Shown here: positions 29,401 to 39,624 of the stretch, in pieces
Layout of the letters: every line of letters starts with the position of its first letter
How positions within the stretch are numbered: position 1 is the stretch's first letter
Assembly (NCBI RefSeq): GCF_024281035.1
Contig: NZ_JAMXLH010000047.1
Location: 1-53,565 of the forward strand
Reading direction: 5' to 3'
Origin: Paraburkholderia sp.
GTDB taxonomy: Bacteria; Pseudomonadota; Gammaproteobacteria; Burkholderiales; Burkholderiaceae
DNA length: 53,565 nucleotides
Program-made: the position numbers and the translations under genes
Notes under the pieces: model-generated
What the model saw: only the letters and a program-made list of their open reading frames with translations
What the model was told of the DNA's origin: nothing
The model's database searches: none

Positions 29401-31452
29401 ATGGCAACGACACTCAACGAAAATCTGTTGCTGGCGATTCCACTCGCACCGCTCGCCGGTTCGATGATTGCCGGTCTGTTTGGCAAAGCGGTCGGGCGCG
29501 CCGGTGCGCACACGGTCACCATCCTCGGCGTCGCGATTGCATTCGTGCTCTCGTGCATCACGTTCTTCGACGTGCTGGGCGGCGCGAGCTTTCACGCCAC
29601 CATCTACGAATGGATGTCGGTGGGCAACCTGAAGTTCGAGGTTGGTTTCCTCGTCGACTCGCTCACGGCGCTCATGATGTGCGTCGTGACCTTCGTGTCG
29701 CTGATGGTGCACGTCTACACGATCGGCTACATGGCGGAAGAAGAGGGCTACCAGCGCTTCTTCTCGTACATCGCGCTCTTCACCTTCTCGATGTTGATGC
29801 TCGTGATGAGCAACAACTTCCTGCAGCTGTTCTTCGGCTGGGAAGCAGTGGGTCTCGTGTCTTACCTGCTGATCGGCTTCTACTTCAAGCGTGATAGCGC
29901 GATCTACGCGAACATGAAGGCGTTCCTCGTGAACCGCGTGGGCGACTTCGGCTTCCTGCTCGGTATCGGCCTGCTGCTCGCGTACGGCGGTTCGCTGAAC
30001 TACAGCGAAGTGTTCACGAAGGGCCACGATATCGCCGCGATGACGTTCCCGGGCACCTCCTGGAACATGATGACGGTCGCGTGTATCTGCCTCTTCATCG
30101 GCGCGATGGGTAAGTCGGCGCAGTTCCCGCTGCACGTGTGGCTGCCCGATTCGATGGAAGGCCCGACGCCGATCTCCGCGCTGATCCACGCCGCCACCAT
30201 GGTGACGGCCGGCATCTTCATGGTCGCGCGCATGTCGCCGCTGTTCGAACTGTCGGAAGCCGCGCTGTCGTTCATCGTCGTGATCGGCGCGATTACCGCG
30301 CTCTTCATGGGCTTCCTCGGCATCGTCCAGAACGACATCAAGCGCGTGGTCGCGTACTCGACGCTCTCGCAGCTCGGCTACATGACGGTCGCGCTCGGCG
30401 TCTCGGCGTACCCGGTTGCGATCTTCCACCTGATGACCCACGCGTTCTTCAAGGCGCTGCTGTTCCTCGGCGCCGGCTCGGTCATCATGGGCATGCACCA
30501 CGATCAGGACATGCGCAACATGGGCGGTCTGCGCAAGTACATGCCGATCACCTGGATCACGTCGCTCATCGGTTCGCTCGCACTGATCGGCACGCCGTTC
30601 TTCTCGGGTTTCTACTCGAAAGACTCGATCATCGATGCAGTGAAGGTCTCGCACCTCGCAGGCTCGGGCTTCGCGTACTTCGCGGTGGTCGCCAGCGTGT
30701 TCGTGACGGCGCTGTACTCGTTCCGTATGTACTTCCTCGTGTTCCACGGCGAAGAGCGCTTCCGCCATCCGAAGCACCCGGATTCGCCGATGGGCGCGGA
30801 AGCGGCCTCGCACGAGCATAACCATGACGACCACCACGGCCATCACCATGTGCACGTGCCGCACGAGTCGCCGTGGGTGGTCTGGGTGCCGCTCGTCCTG
30901 CTCGCGATTCCTTCGGTGATCGCCGGTGCATGGGCCATCCAGCCGCTGCTGTACGGCAGCTACTTCCAGCATGGCGTCGCGTTCGACAAGGTGATTTTCA
31001 TCGGTCAGAACCATGCGGGTCTTGCCGAAATGGCTGAAGAATTCCAGGGCTGGGTCGCCATGGGCGCGCATGCGTTCTCGGGCGTGCCGGTCTGGCTTGC
31101 ACTCGCAGGCGTCGTGGTTGCGTGGTTCTTCTATATGAAGCGCCCGGACCTGCCGGCTGTGGTGCGCCGCACATTCGCGCCGGTCTACAAGCTGCTCGCG
31201 AATGCGTATTACCTCGACAAGATCAACGAAGTCGTGTTCGCTCGCGGCGCGTTGGCGATCGGTCGTGGTTTGTGGAAAGAAGGCGACGTGGTCGTGATCG
31301 ACGGCGTCGTGAACGGGAGTGCGAAGTTCATCGGATGGTTTGCGTCGGTTATCCGTTTCCTGCAATCCGGCTACATCTACCATTACGCGTTTGCGATGAT
31401 CGTGGGTATGCTCGGGCTCCTGACCCTGTTTGTAACGCTCGGCGGCAAGTGA
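29401..31452 (+). CDS. nuoL: NADH-quinone oxidoreductase subunit L
   Basis: A 683-aa antiporter-like proton-pumping subunit (ND5 family). The conserved glutamate is in FFGWEAVGLVSYLLIG near residues 142-157, the channel lysine in KSAQFPLHVWLPDSMEGPTP near 238-257, and a further lysine in THAFFKALLFLGAGS. The long C-terminal lateral helix follows. Odd: a histidine cluster HEHNHDDHHGHHHVHVPHE near residues 471-489, in a loop between helices. Confidence 0.97.
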   Translation: MATTLNENLLLAIPLAPLAGSMIAGLFGKAVGRAGAHTVTILGVAIAFVLSCITFFDVLGGASFHATIYEWMSVGNLKFEVGFLVDSLTALMMCVVTFVSLMVHVYTIGYMAEEEGYQRFFSYIALFTFSMLMLVMSNNFLQLFFGWEAVGLVSYLLIGFYFKRDSAIYANMKAFLVNRVGDFGFLLGIGLLLAYGGSLNYSEVFTKGHDIAAMTFPGTSWNMMTVACICLFIGAMGKSAQFPLHVWLPDSMEGPTPISALIHAATMVTAGIFMVARMSPLFELSEAALSFIVVIGAITALFMGFLGIVQNDIKRVVAYSTLSQLGYMTVALGVSAYPVAIFHLMTHAFFKALLFLGAGSVIMGMHHDQDMRNMGGLRKYMPITWITSLIGSLALIGTPFFSGFYSKDSIIDAVKVSHLAGSGFAYFAVVASVFVTALYSFRMYFLVFHGEERFRHPKHPDSPMGAEAASHEHNHDDHHGHHHVHVPHESPWVVWVPLVLLAIPSVIAGAWAIQPLLYGSYFQHGVAFDKVIFIGQNHAGLAEMAEEFQGWVAMGAHAFSGVPVWLALAGVVVAWFFYMKRPDLPAVVRRTFAPVYKLLANAYYLDKINEVVFARGALAIGRGLWKEGDVVVIDGVVNGSAKFIGWFASVIRFLQSGYIYHYAFAMIVGMLGLLTLFVTLGGK

Positions 31453-31467
31453 GGCGAGGAAAACTGC

Positions 31468-32967
31468 ATGCACGCTTATCCGATTCTTAGTATCGCAATC
31501 TGGCTGCCGATTCTGTTCGGTGTCCTGGTTCTGGCAGTGGGTTCCGACCGGAACCCGGGCACGGCCCGCTGGCTCGCGCTCATCGGCTCCTTGCTTGGCT
31601 TTCTCGTCACGATTCCGCTGATTTCGGGATTCGACGTGAGCACAGCCGATCTCCAGTTCGCTGAAAAGGCCTCCTGGATCGATCGTTTCAATATTACGTA
31701 TCACCTCGGCGTCGACGGCATCTCGATGTGGTTCGTCGTGCTGACCGCGCTCATCACCGTCATCGTGGTGGTGGCGGGCTGGCAGGTCATCACGAAGAAC
31801 GTCGCGCAGTACATGGCCGCGTTCCTGATCCTGTCGGGGCTGATGGTCGGCGTCTTCAGCGCTGCCGATGGCATGCTGTTCTACGTGTTCTTCGAAGCGA
31901 CCCTGATCCCGATGTACATCATCATCGGCGTGTGGGGCGGTCAGAACCGCGTGTACGCAGCCTTCAAGTTCTTCCTGTACACGCTGGCCGGCTCGCTGCT
32001 GATGCTGGTCGCGCTGCTGTACCTGTACCGCGAAACCGGCACGTTCGATCTCGCGACGTGGCAGCAAGCCAAGATCGCGATGACGCCGCAGATCCTGCTA
32101 TTCATCGCATTCTTCTTCGCCTTTGCGGTGAAGGTGCCGATGTGGCCGGTCCACACGTGGTTGCCGGACGCCCACGTCGAGGCGCCCACCGGCGGTTCCG
32201 TCGTGCTGGCCGCGATCATGCTGAAGCTCGGCGCGTACGGTTTCCTGCGCTTCTCGCTGCCGATCGCACCTGACGCAAGCCACTATCTCGCGCCGGTCAT
32301 CATCACGCTGTCGCTGATCGCCGTGATCTACATCGGTCTCGTCGCGATGGTGCAGACCGACATGAAGAAGCTGGTTGCGTACTCATCGATTGCGCACATG
32401 GGCTTCGTCACGCTCGGCTTCTTTATGTTCGGCGAATCGAGCAAGCTCGCGGTTGAAGGCGGCATCGTCCAGATGATCTCGCACGGCTTCGTTTCGGGCG
32501 CCATGTTCCTTTGTATCGGCGTGCTGTACGACCGCATGCATACGCGCCAGATCGCCGATTACGGCGGTGTGGTCAACACGATGCCGAAGTTCGCGGCACT
32601 CGTGATGCTGTTCTCCATGGCCAACTGCGGCCTGCCGGGAACCTCGGGTTTCGTCGGCGAGTTCATGGTGATTCTCGCGGCCGTGAAGTTCAACTTCTGG
32701 ATCGGGTTCGGCGCTGCGTTCACGCTGATTCTCGGTGCGGCCTATACGTTGTGGATGTACAAGCGTGTGTACTTCGGTGCGATCGCGAACGACCACGTGC
32801 GCGAACTGAAGGACATCAACTGCCGTGAGTATCTGGTACTGGGTGTGCTCGCACTGATGACGCTTTTCATGGGCCTCTACCCGAAGCCCTTTACCGATGT
32901 GATGCACGTTTCCGTGGATAACCTCCTCTCCCATGTTGCAGTGTCGAAACTGCCGCTGTCACAGTAA
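31468..32967 (+). CDS. nuoM: NADH-quinone oxidoreductase subunit M
   Basis: A 499-aa antiporter-like proton-pumping subunit (ND4 family). The channel glutamate is in FYVFFEATLIPMYIIIG, the lysine in FAVKVPMWPVHTWLPDAHVEAP, and the later conserved block YSSIAHMGFVTLG is present. Fifteen bases after nuoL. Confidence 0.97.
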   Translation: MHAYPILSIAIWLPILFGVLVLAVGSDRNPGTARWLALIGSLLGFLVTIPLISGFDVSTADLQFAEKASWIDRFNITYHLGVDGISMWFVVLTALITVIVVVAGWQVITKNVAQYMAAFLILSGLMVGVFSAADGMLFYVFFEATLIPMYIIIGVWGGQNRVYAAFKFFLYTLAGSLLMLVALLYLYRETGTFDLATWQQAKIAMTPQILLFIAFFFAFAVKVPMWPVHTWLPDAHVEAPTGGSVVLAAIMLKLGAYGFLRFSLPIAPDASHYLAPVIITLSLIAVIYIGLVAMVQTDMKKLVAYSSIAHMGFVTLGFFMFGESSKLAVEGGIVQMISHGFVSGAMFLCIGVLYDRMHTRQIADYGGVVNTMPKFAALVMLFSMANCGLPGTSGFVGEFMVILAAVKFNFWIGFGAAFTLILGAAYTLWMYKRVYFGAIANDHVRELKDINCREYLVLGVLALMTLFMGLYPKPFTDVMHVSVDNLLSHVAVSKLPLSQ

Positions 32968-32991
32968 CGTCGAGCGGAGGACATAAAGATC

Positions 32992-34464
32992 ATGCCAAAC
33001 GCCCCTATGAACGCACTGCTTCCCGACGCGCTGGTGATGGCCGCCATCACCGTCGCGTGGCTCAACGACACGTTGACGGGCCGAGCGGGCCGCAAGACGA
33101 CTTACTTCATCTCGCTGCTGTCCACGCTGGTGGGCGGCCTGTGGTTCGCGGTGAACGCGTTCGATCCGCACGTGTACTACTACTTCTCGCGCATGTACGT
33201 GGTCGACCCGTTCGCCAGCGCGATGAAGGCAGCCGTGACGCTCGGCTTCGCCGTGACGATCGTCTACTCGCGCAAGTACCTCGAAGACCGCGACATGTTC
33301 AAGGGCGAGTTCTTCCTGCTCGGCCTGTTCTCGCTGCTTGGCCAGATCGTCATGATCTCGGGCAACAACTTCCTCACGCTGTATCTCGGCCTCGAGCTGA
33401 TGTCGCTGTCGCTCTACGCGGTGATCGCACTGCGCGGCGGCCAGACGCAGTCGAACGAAGCGGCGATGAAGTACTACGTCCTCGGCGCACTGGCTTCCGG
33501 CTTCCTGCTGTACGGCATTTCGATGATCTACGGCGCGACCGGTTCGCTCGAACTGAACGAAGTGCTGAAGGCCATCGCATCGGGCCATATCAACGACGTC
33601 GTGCTGCTGTTCGGTGTGGTGTTCATCGTGGCGGGCGTGGCGTTCAAGATGGGCGCGGTGCCGTTCCACATGTGGGTGCCGGACGTTTATCAAGGCGCGC
33701 CCACGGCGATGACGCTGCTCACCGGCGGCGGCCCGAAGGTTGCGGCTTTCGCGTGGGGCGTGCGCCTGCTCGTGATGGGTCTCTGGCCGCTCGCCTTCGA
33801 CTGGCAGCAAATGCTGATCATCCTCGCGGCGCTCTCGATGATCGTCGGCAACATCACCGGTATCGTTCAGCGCAACATCAAGCGCATGCTCGCGTACTCG
33901 GCGATCTCGAACATGGGTTTCGTGTTGCTCGGCCTGCTGGCCGGCATCGTGGACGGCAAGGCGACCGGCGCGGCCAACGCGTACAGCTCGGCGATGTTCT
34001 ACAGCATCATCTACCTGCTGACGACGCTTGGCGCGTTCGGTGTCGTGATGCTGCTCGCACGCCGCAACTTCGAAGCCGATACGCTCGACGACTTCAAGGG
34101 CCTCAACCAGCGCAGCCCGGTGTTCGCGTTCGTGATGATGGTGATGATGTTCTCGCTCGCCGGCATCCCGCCGACGGTCGGCTTCTACGCCAAGCTCGCG
34201 GTGCTCCAGGCAACGATTAACGCAGGCCTGACGTGGCTCGCCGTGCTTGCGGTGATCACCTCGCTGTTCGGCGCGTTCTACTACCTGCGCGTCGTCAAGC
34301 TGATGTACTTCGATGCGCCGCAGGACACCTCGCCGATCGAAAGCGGTGCGGGCAATCGCATGCTGCTCGCGCTCAACGGCGTGGCCGTGCTCGTGCTCGG
34401 TATCGTTCCGGGTCCGCTGATGACGCTCTGCCTGCAGGCCGTCACGCATACGCTGCAACTGTAA
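32992..34464 (+). CDS. nuoN: NADH-quinone oxidoreductase subunit N
   Basis: A 490-aa antiporter-like proton-pumping subunit (ND2 family), last of the fourteen complex I subunits. Visible blocks are LYLGLELMSLSLYAV with the conserved glutamate, FKMGAVPFHMWVPDVYQGAPT with the lysine, and LAYSAISNMGFVLLG. GGAGGACATAAAG precedes the ATG at 32992; another ATG lies five codons later. Its TAA overlaps the DUF2818 ATG. Confidence 0.97.
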   Translation: MPNAPMNALLPDALVMAAITVAWLNDTLTGRAGRKTTYFISLLSTLVGGLWFAVNAFDPHVYYYFSRMYVVDPFASAMKAAVTLGFAVTIVYSRKYLEDRDMFKGEFFLLGLFSLLGQIVMISGNNFLTLYLGLELMSLSLYAVIALRGGQTQSNEAAMKYYVLGALASGFLLYGISMIYGATGSLELNEVLKAIASGHINDVVLLFGVVFIVAGVAFKMGAVPFHMWVPDVYQGAPTAMTLLTGGGPKVAAFAWGVRLLVMGLWPLAFDWQQMLIILAALSMIVGNITGIVQRNIKRMLAYSAISNMGFVLLGLLAGIVDGKATGAANAYSSAMFYSIIYLLTTLGAFGVVMLLARRNFEADTLDDFKGLNQRSPVFAFVMMVMMFSLAGIPPTVGFYAKLAVLQATINAGLTWLAVLAVITSLFGAFYYLRVVKLMYFDAPQDTSPIESGAGNRMLLALNGVAVLVLGIVPGPLMTLCLQAVTHTLQL

Positions 34465-34766
34465 TGTCTGCTGCAGGCTGGTTTGTCGTGCTGTTGGCGC
34501 TGGTCGGCGCCAACCTGCCGTTCGCCAACCAGCGGTTGTTCGGCGTTGTGCCGCTGCGCGCAAAGAAGAAGAGCGTGTGGCTGCGCATCGCCGAATTGAT
34601 CGTTTTGTATTTCGTGGTCGGCGCGTTCGGCTTCCTGCTGGAAGCGCGCGCCGGCAACCGTTTCGAGCAGGGCTGGCAGTTCTACGCCATCACGTTCAGC
34701 CTGTTCGTGGTGTTCGCGTTCCCCGGCTTCACCTGGCAGTATCTCGTCAAACGCCGTTCGGCGTAG
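34464..34766 (+). CDS. DUF2818 family small membrane protein
   Basis: A 100-aa protein with three hydrophobic segments (about 4-18, 42-60, 72-92). Its ATG shares a base with the nuoN stop (TAATG), so it is translationally coupled to complex I. The family is conserved behind nuoN in Betaproteobacteria but has no defined function. The coupling suggests an assembly or accessory role; this is inference. Confidence 0.88.
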   Translation: MSAAGWFVVLLALVGANLPFANQRLFGVVPLRAKKKSVWLRIAELIVLYFVVGAFGFLLEARAGNRFEQGWQFYAITFSLFVVFAFPGFTWQYLVKRRSA

Positions 34767-34848
34767 CTCAGGCTTCGAGCTTCTCAGGCGCTCGCCTTCG
34801 TGCGGGCGCACATCAATCCGCTCTCACGCGGCATCCCAGAGGTTGAAC

Positions 34849-35451
34849 ATGGCTGCTGAACATCTGAAACACGACCGGGCGCTCACTGAGACGTGCGTCG
34901 AAAGCACGACCCTCTACGCGGGCAACTTCCTCACGCTCAAGCGCGATACGGTGGAATTGCCGGACGGCAAGCACGCAACGCGCGAGTTCGTGCTGCATCC
35001 CGGCGCGGTGATGGTGATCCCGTTGTTCGACGATGGCCGCGTGCTGATGGAGCGCCAGTATCGCTATCCGCTGTCGCGCGTGATGACCGAGTTTCCTGCT
35101 GGCAAGCTCGATCCGCAGGAAGGCGCGCTCGCGTGTGCGAAGCGCGAATTGCGCGAGGAAACGGGGTACACGGCGCGCGAGTATGTCTACCTGACGCGTA
35201 TTCATCCGGTTATTTCGTACTCGACGGAATTCATCGACATCTATCTCGCACGCGGTCTGATCGCCGGTGAAGCCAATCTCGATGAAGGCGAATTCCTCGA
35301 AACCTTCACGACGACGCTGCCCGAATTGCTCGATTGGGTGCGCAACGGCCAGATCACGGATGTGAAGACGATCATCGGCACGTTCTGGCTGGAGAAGGCG
35401 CTTGGCGGTAGTGGTGGTACCTGGCCGCTCGGCGAGGTCGAGAAGGGCTGA
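34849..35451 (+). CDS. NUDIX hydrolase, ADP-ribose pyrophosphatase-like
   Basis: A 200-aa NUDIX enzyme. The Nudix box G-x5-E-x7-R-E-x2-E-E-x-G is complete at residues 85-106 (GKLDPQEGALACAKRE, then LREETGY). The proline about 16 residues past the box typical of ADP-ribose pyrophosphatases appears in TRIHPVISYSTEFIDIY. It probably cleaves ADP-ribose or a related nucleotide sugar. Start at 34849 because AGAGG lies six bases upstream. It is in the same direction as nuo but 82 bases further on. Confidence 0.9.
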   Translation: MAAEHLKHDRALTETCVESTTLYAGNFLTLKRDTVELPDGKHATREFVLHPGAVMVIPLFDDGRVLMERQYRYPLSRVMTEFPAGKLDPQEGALACAKRELREETGYTAREYVYLTRIHPVISYSTEFIDIYLARGLIAGEANLDEGEFLETFTTTLPELLDWVRNGQITDVKTIIGTFWLEKALGGSGGTWPLGEVEKG

Positions 35452-35453
35452 AT

Positions 35454-35515
35454 CCACGCTGTCATGCGTGGGCATCGATCGACGGCGGCCCGCAAGGCCG
35501 CCGTTTGCGTTTGTT
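35454..35515 (+). terminator. Terminator after the NUDIX gene
   Basis: A first hairpin CCACGC/GCGTGG (35454-35471) is followed by ACGGCGGCC/GGCCGCCGT (35482-35504) with a five-base loop and a T-rich tail (TTGCGTTTG). Confidence 0.7.
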
Positions 35516-35622
35516 GGCGCTCAACGTGTGCGGTCAGCGGCGCTCGCCGCACGGCGCTACAATCGTGCACCCGCCCAATTCCAGGCAGATTCCAGGCAAA
35601 CTCCGGGCGGCTGGAAAATTTC

Positions 35623-35660
35623 TGAACGACCGTTCACAAATCTGAATTTTGCGCTACACT
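35623..35660 (+). promoter_or_regulatory. Promoter with overlapping TetR-like operator (acyl-CoA operon)
   Basis: A perfect 14-base palindrome TGAACGACCGTTCA (35623-35636) overlaps a -35 box TTCACA (35633-35638); a -10 TACACT (35655-35660) follows at 16-base spacing. A repressor bound here would block polymerase. The palindrome style is that of TetR-family acyl-CoA-responsive regulators; which one binds is unknown. Confidence 0.6.
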
Positions 35661-35682
35661 CGCTGCTAAGCCCCGATTCCCC

Positions 35683-36117
35683 ATGAAGGTCCTTGATTTA
35701 CAGTGCCCAGACGGCCATCGGTTCGAAGGCTGGTTCGCCTCCGCTGACGACTTCGAGTCGCAGCGTGCGCGCAAGCTGGTCGAATGCCCGATGTGCGGCG
35801 CCACCGAGGTGAGCCGCCTGCCGTCCGCGCCCCGGCTGAATCTGTCCGGTGCGACCGAGCCGGGCGCCAAACCTGCGGAGCAACAGGCCGCACAGTGGCA
35901 AGGTCTGGCGTTGCGTGCACTGCGCGAGGTCCTGGAGAAGACGGAGAACGTGGGCGACCGTTTCGCCGAGGAGGCGCGGCGCATGCACTACAACGAAGCG
36001 CCGTCGCGCAACATCCGCGGAGTCGCAACCGCGGAGGATGCGCAAGCTCTTGTCGAAGAAGGCATCGATGTGATGCCGCTGCCGGTTCCGGCCGCGCTGA
36101 AGGGCTCGCTGCAGTAA
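35683..36117 (+). CDS. DUF1178 family protein
   Basis: A 144-aa protein with an N-terminal zinc-ribbon-like pattern: C8, H12, C35 and C38 (CPDGH...CPMC). The middle is low complexity, and the C-terminal part contains REVLEKTENVGDRFAEEARRMHYNEAPSRNIRG-type conserved helices. The family has no established function. It is the first gene after the operator at 35623-35636 and leads into the acyl-CoA dehydrogenase genes, 52 bases on. Confidence 0.88.
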   Translation: MKVLDLQCPDGHRFEGWFASADDFESQRARKLVECPMCGATEVSRLPSAPRLNLSGATEPGAKPAEQQAAQWQGLALRALREVLEKTENVGDRFAEEARRMHYNEAPSRNIRGVATAEDAQALVEEGIDVMPLPVPAALKGSLQ

Positions 36118-36169
36118 CCATGCGGGCCTTCGCCGCGGCGGCATTGGCTGCGGCGAGGAGACACTGCGC

Positions 36170-37378
<1,209 letters not shown>

Positions 37379-37389
37379 GGAGCGGCGCA

Positions 37390-38517
37390 ATGGACTTCAA
37401 TTTCACCGAAGAGCAACAGCAACTTTCCGACGCGCTGCGTCGCTATCTCGACAAGAACTACGGCTTCGAAGCGCGCCAGGCGATCGTGAAGACGCCCGAA
37501 GGCGTCTCGGCCTCTCACTGGAATGCGTTCGTCGAGCTTGGTCTCACGGCGCTGCCTGTGCCGTCGGCGCACGGCGGCTTCGACGGCACGCCGTTCGACA
37601 TGCTGGCCGTCATGCAGCAGCTCGGCCGCGCGCTGGTTGTCGAGCCGTACTGGGCGACGGCGGTCGGCGTCGAAGCGCTCCGGCTCGCGGGCGATGCGCA
37701 AGGCGAAGATGCAGCGTTGCTCGAGCGCGTGGCCACTGGCGAAGTGCGCCTCGCGGTGGCTTTCCACGAACCCGATGCGCGCTACGACCTGTTCTCGCTC
37801 GCCGCCACGGCGAAGGAAACGGGCGACGGCTTTGCGCTCACGGGCGAAAAGTCGGTCGTGCAGCACGGCGCGCAAGCCGACTACTGGATCGTCCCGGCGC
37901 GTGTTGCGGGCGAAGTTGCGCTGTTCGTCGTCGCGCGCGGCGCGAACGGTGTCGATGTGAGCGACTACCGCACGATCGACGGCCAGCGCGCCGCGACGCT
38001 CAAGTTCAACGGTGTGCACGCGCGCCGGCTGGGCGGCGAGTCCGTTGGGGCAGCGACGTGGGAGCGCATTGCCGATTACGCGACCTTCCTGCTGTGCGCG
38101 GAAGCGCTCGGTGCGATTGACGCGCTCACGAGTGCGACCGTCGAATACACGAAGACGCGCCAGCAGTTCGGCGTGCCGATCGCGCGTTTTCAGGCGCTGC
38201 AGCACCGCATGGCCGACATGCTGATTCACGCCGAGCAGGCCCGTTCGATCACGTACCTCGCCGCGGCGCGCTACAGTAGCGAGTCGCCTGACCAGCGCCG
38301 TCGTGCGATCTCCGCCGCGAAAGCGCGCGTGGGGCAGGCGGCGCGTTACGTCGGCCAGCAGGCCGTGCAATTGCATGGCGGCATGGGCGTCACCAACGAG
38401 GTCGCGGCGGCTCACCTGTTCAAGCGCCTCGCGATCATCGAAACGACGCTTGGCGATGTCGATCATCATCTGGAGCGCTTCACCGCGCTGCCGGGCTTCG
38501 CGCAAGCGGCTGCATAA
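37390..38517 (+). CDS. Acyl-CoA dehydrogenase, PimD-like small subunit
   Basis: A 375-aa acyl-CoA dehydrogenase homologue beginning MDFNFTEEQQQLSDALRRYL. It lacks the canonical SEPGSGSD motif in the middle domain (AFHEPDARYDLFSL instead) but keeps the C-terminal block QLHGGMGVTNE. This asymmetry with its neighbour is the pattern of heterotetrameric dehydrogenases such as PimC-PimD. The substrate is unknown; dicarboxylyl or branched acyl-CoAs are possible. The 3' end overlaps a 12-bp repeat. Confidence 0.86.
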   Translation: MDFNFTEEQQQLSDALRRYLDKNYGFEARQAIVKTPEGVSASHWNAFVELGLTALPVPSAHGGFDGTPFDMLAVMQQLGRALVVEPYWATAVGVEALRLAGDAQGEDAALLERVATGEVRLAVAFHEPDARYDLFSLAATAKETGDGFALTGEKSVVQHGAQADYWIVPARVAGEVALFVVARGANGVDVSDYRTIDGQRAATLKFNGVHARRLGGESVGAATWERIADYATFLLCAEALGAIDALTSATVEYTKTRQQFGVPIARFQALQHRMADMLIHAEQARSITYLAAARYSSESPDQRRRAISAAKARVGQAARYVGQQAVQLHGGMGVTNEVAAAHLFKRLAIIETTLGDVDHHLERFTALPGFAQAAA

Positions 38518-38551
38518 GCGGTTGTACAAGCGGCTGCACGAGCGCGGCCAC
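38504..38551. repeat. 12-bp tandem repeat across the dehydrogenase stop codon
   Basis: AAGCGGCTGCAT, AAGCGGTTGTAC, AAGCGGCTGCAC and GAGCGCGGCCAC run head to tail; the first copy contains the last codons and the stop of the PimD-like gene. Third example of a 12-bp array in the window. Confidence 0.7.
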
Positions 38552-38567
38552 ATCGAGGAAAGCAACG

Positions 38568-39026
38568 ATGACTGTGAGTTACGAAGATCTCGAAGTCGGC
38601 AGGTCGTACACGGTCGGCTCGCATACGTTCACGCGCGAGGAGATCGTGCAGTTCGCCGGGCAGTTCGATCCGCAGCCGTTCCATATGAGCGAGGAGGCCG
38701 CCGAAGCGTCGATGTTCGGCGGGCTCGTCGCGAGCGGCTGGCATACGTGTTCGGTCATGATGGGCATGCTCGTGCGCAACTTCCTGGGCGATTCGACCTC
38801 GATGGGCTCGCCCGGCGTCGATGAGATCCGCTGGCTCAAGCCGACGCGCGTCGGCGACACGCTCACCATGACGAACACCATCGTCAGCAAGCGCGTGTCG
38901 TCGAGCAAGCCCGATCGCGGCATCGTCGAAACGCGCTGGGACGGCGTGAACCAGCACGGCGAAACCATCGTCACGGTGCGTTCGAAGGCCCTGTTCGGGC
39001 TGCGGCATCCGGGGAGCGCATCATGA
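38568..39026 (+). CDS. MaoC-like (R)-specific enoyl-CoA hydratase
   Basis: A 152-aa hot-dog-fold hydratase. The catalytic Asp-x4-His pair is in FDPQPFHM (D34, H39), followed by the FGGLVASGWHT loop that holds the CoA end. It should add water to the 2-enoyl-CoA produced by the upstream dehydrogenases. It overlaps the next MaoC gene by four bases. Confidence 0.9.
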   Translation: MTVSYEDLEVGRSYTVGSHTFTREEIVQFAGQFDPQPFHMSEEAAEASMFGGLVASGWHTCSVMMGMLVRNFLGDSTSMGSPGVDEIRWLKPTRVGDTLTMTNTIVSKRVSSSKPDRGIVETRWDGVNQHGETIVTVRSKALFGLRHPGSAS

Positions 39027-39493
39027 GCGAGAGCGGCATTGTCCAGATTGCCGACGTGGCGACGCTGCGCGCGCTCGCGGGCGGCACGCCGTTCGTGAGC
39101 GGCTGGATCGAGGTGGGTGAGCCGCAGGTGCTCGACTTCGCCGAAGCCACCGGCGATCACCAGTGGATTCACGTCGATGCAGAGCGCGCGCGCCGCGAGT
39201 CGCCGTTCGGCGGTCCCGTCGCGCACGGTTTTCTCACGCTTTCGCTGATGCCGGCGCTGCTCGCGCGGACTGTGAAGATCCATCAGCGTATGGGGGTGAA
39301 CTACGGGCTCAATCGCGTGCGCTTCACGTCACCCGTGCCGGTCGGATCGAAGGTGCGCGCGCGCTTTGGCGTGAAGGAAGCGGAAGATGCCGCCGACGGC
39401 AGCGTGCAGGTGACGTGGAACGCGACCATCGAGTGCGAGGGCAGCGAACGGCCCGCGTGCGTGGCCGAGTTCATTACGCGGCATTACTTCTGA
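39023..39493 (+). CDS. MaoC-like enoyl-CoA hydratase, second copy
   Basis: A 156-aa MaoC/NodN-type protein. The catalytic pair is in GDHQWIHVD (D45, H50), with FGGPVAHGFLTLSL after it. ATGA overlap with the preceding MaoC gene indicates coupled translation. Because both proteins retain the Asp/His pair, neither is an obvious inactive partner; they may act on different substrates or as a heterodimer. Confidence 0.9.
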   Translation: MSESGIVQIADVATLRALAGGTPFVSGWIEVGEPQVLDFAEATGDHQWIHVDAERARRESPFGGPVAHGFLTLSLMPALLARTVKIHQRMGVNYGLNRVRFTSPVPVGSKVRARFGVKEAEDAADGSVQVTWNATIECEGSERPACVAEFITRHYF

Positions 39494-39544
39494 TCGCGTT
39501 CGCCTGTGCATCGGCACAGGCGCGTATCGGAACACCATCGAATC

Positions 39545-39585
39545 GAAGGGGCGTGCGGCACGCGTTGCCGGACGCCCCTTCTTTT
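39545..39585 (+). terminator. Terminator after the MaoC operon
   Basis: GAAGGGGCGT pairs with ACGCCCCTTC around a loop with its own GCGGCA/TGCCGG near-repeat, followed by TTTTA. The convergent GST gene lies 39 bases on, so it may act on both strands. Confidence 0.8.
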
Positions 39586-39624
39586 ATGCGCTTTTCAAGC
39601 GTTTTTGCTGCGCTTTGAGTGCGC

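Noticed and set aside
29386..32067. An 893-codon minus-strand frame opposite nuoL and nuoM
   Set aside because: Composition (Arg, His, Glu, Asp) is what antisense reading of membrane protein genes gives; nuoL and nuoM are certain.
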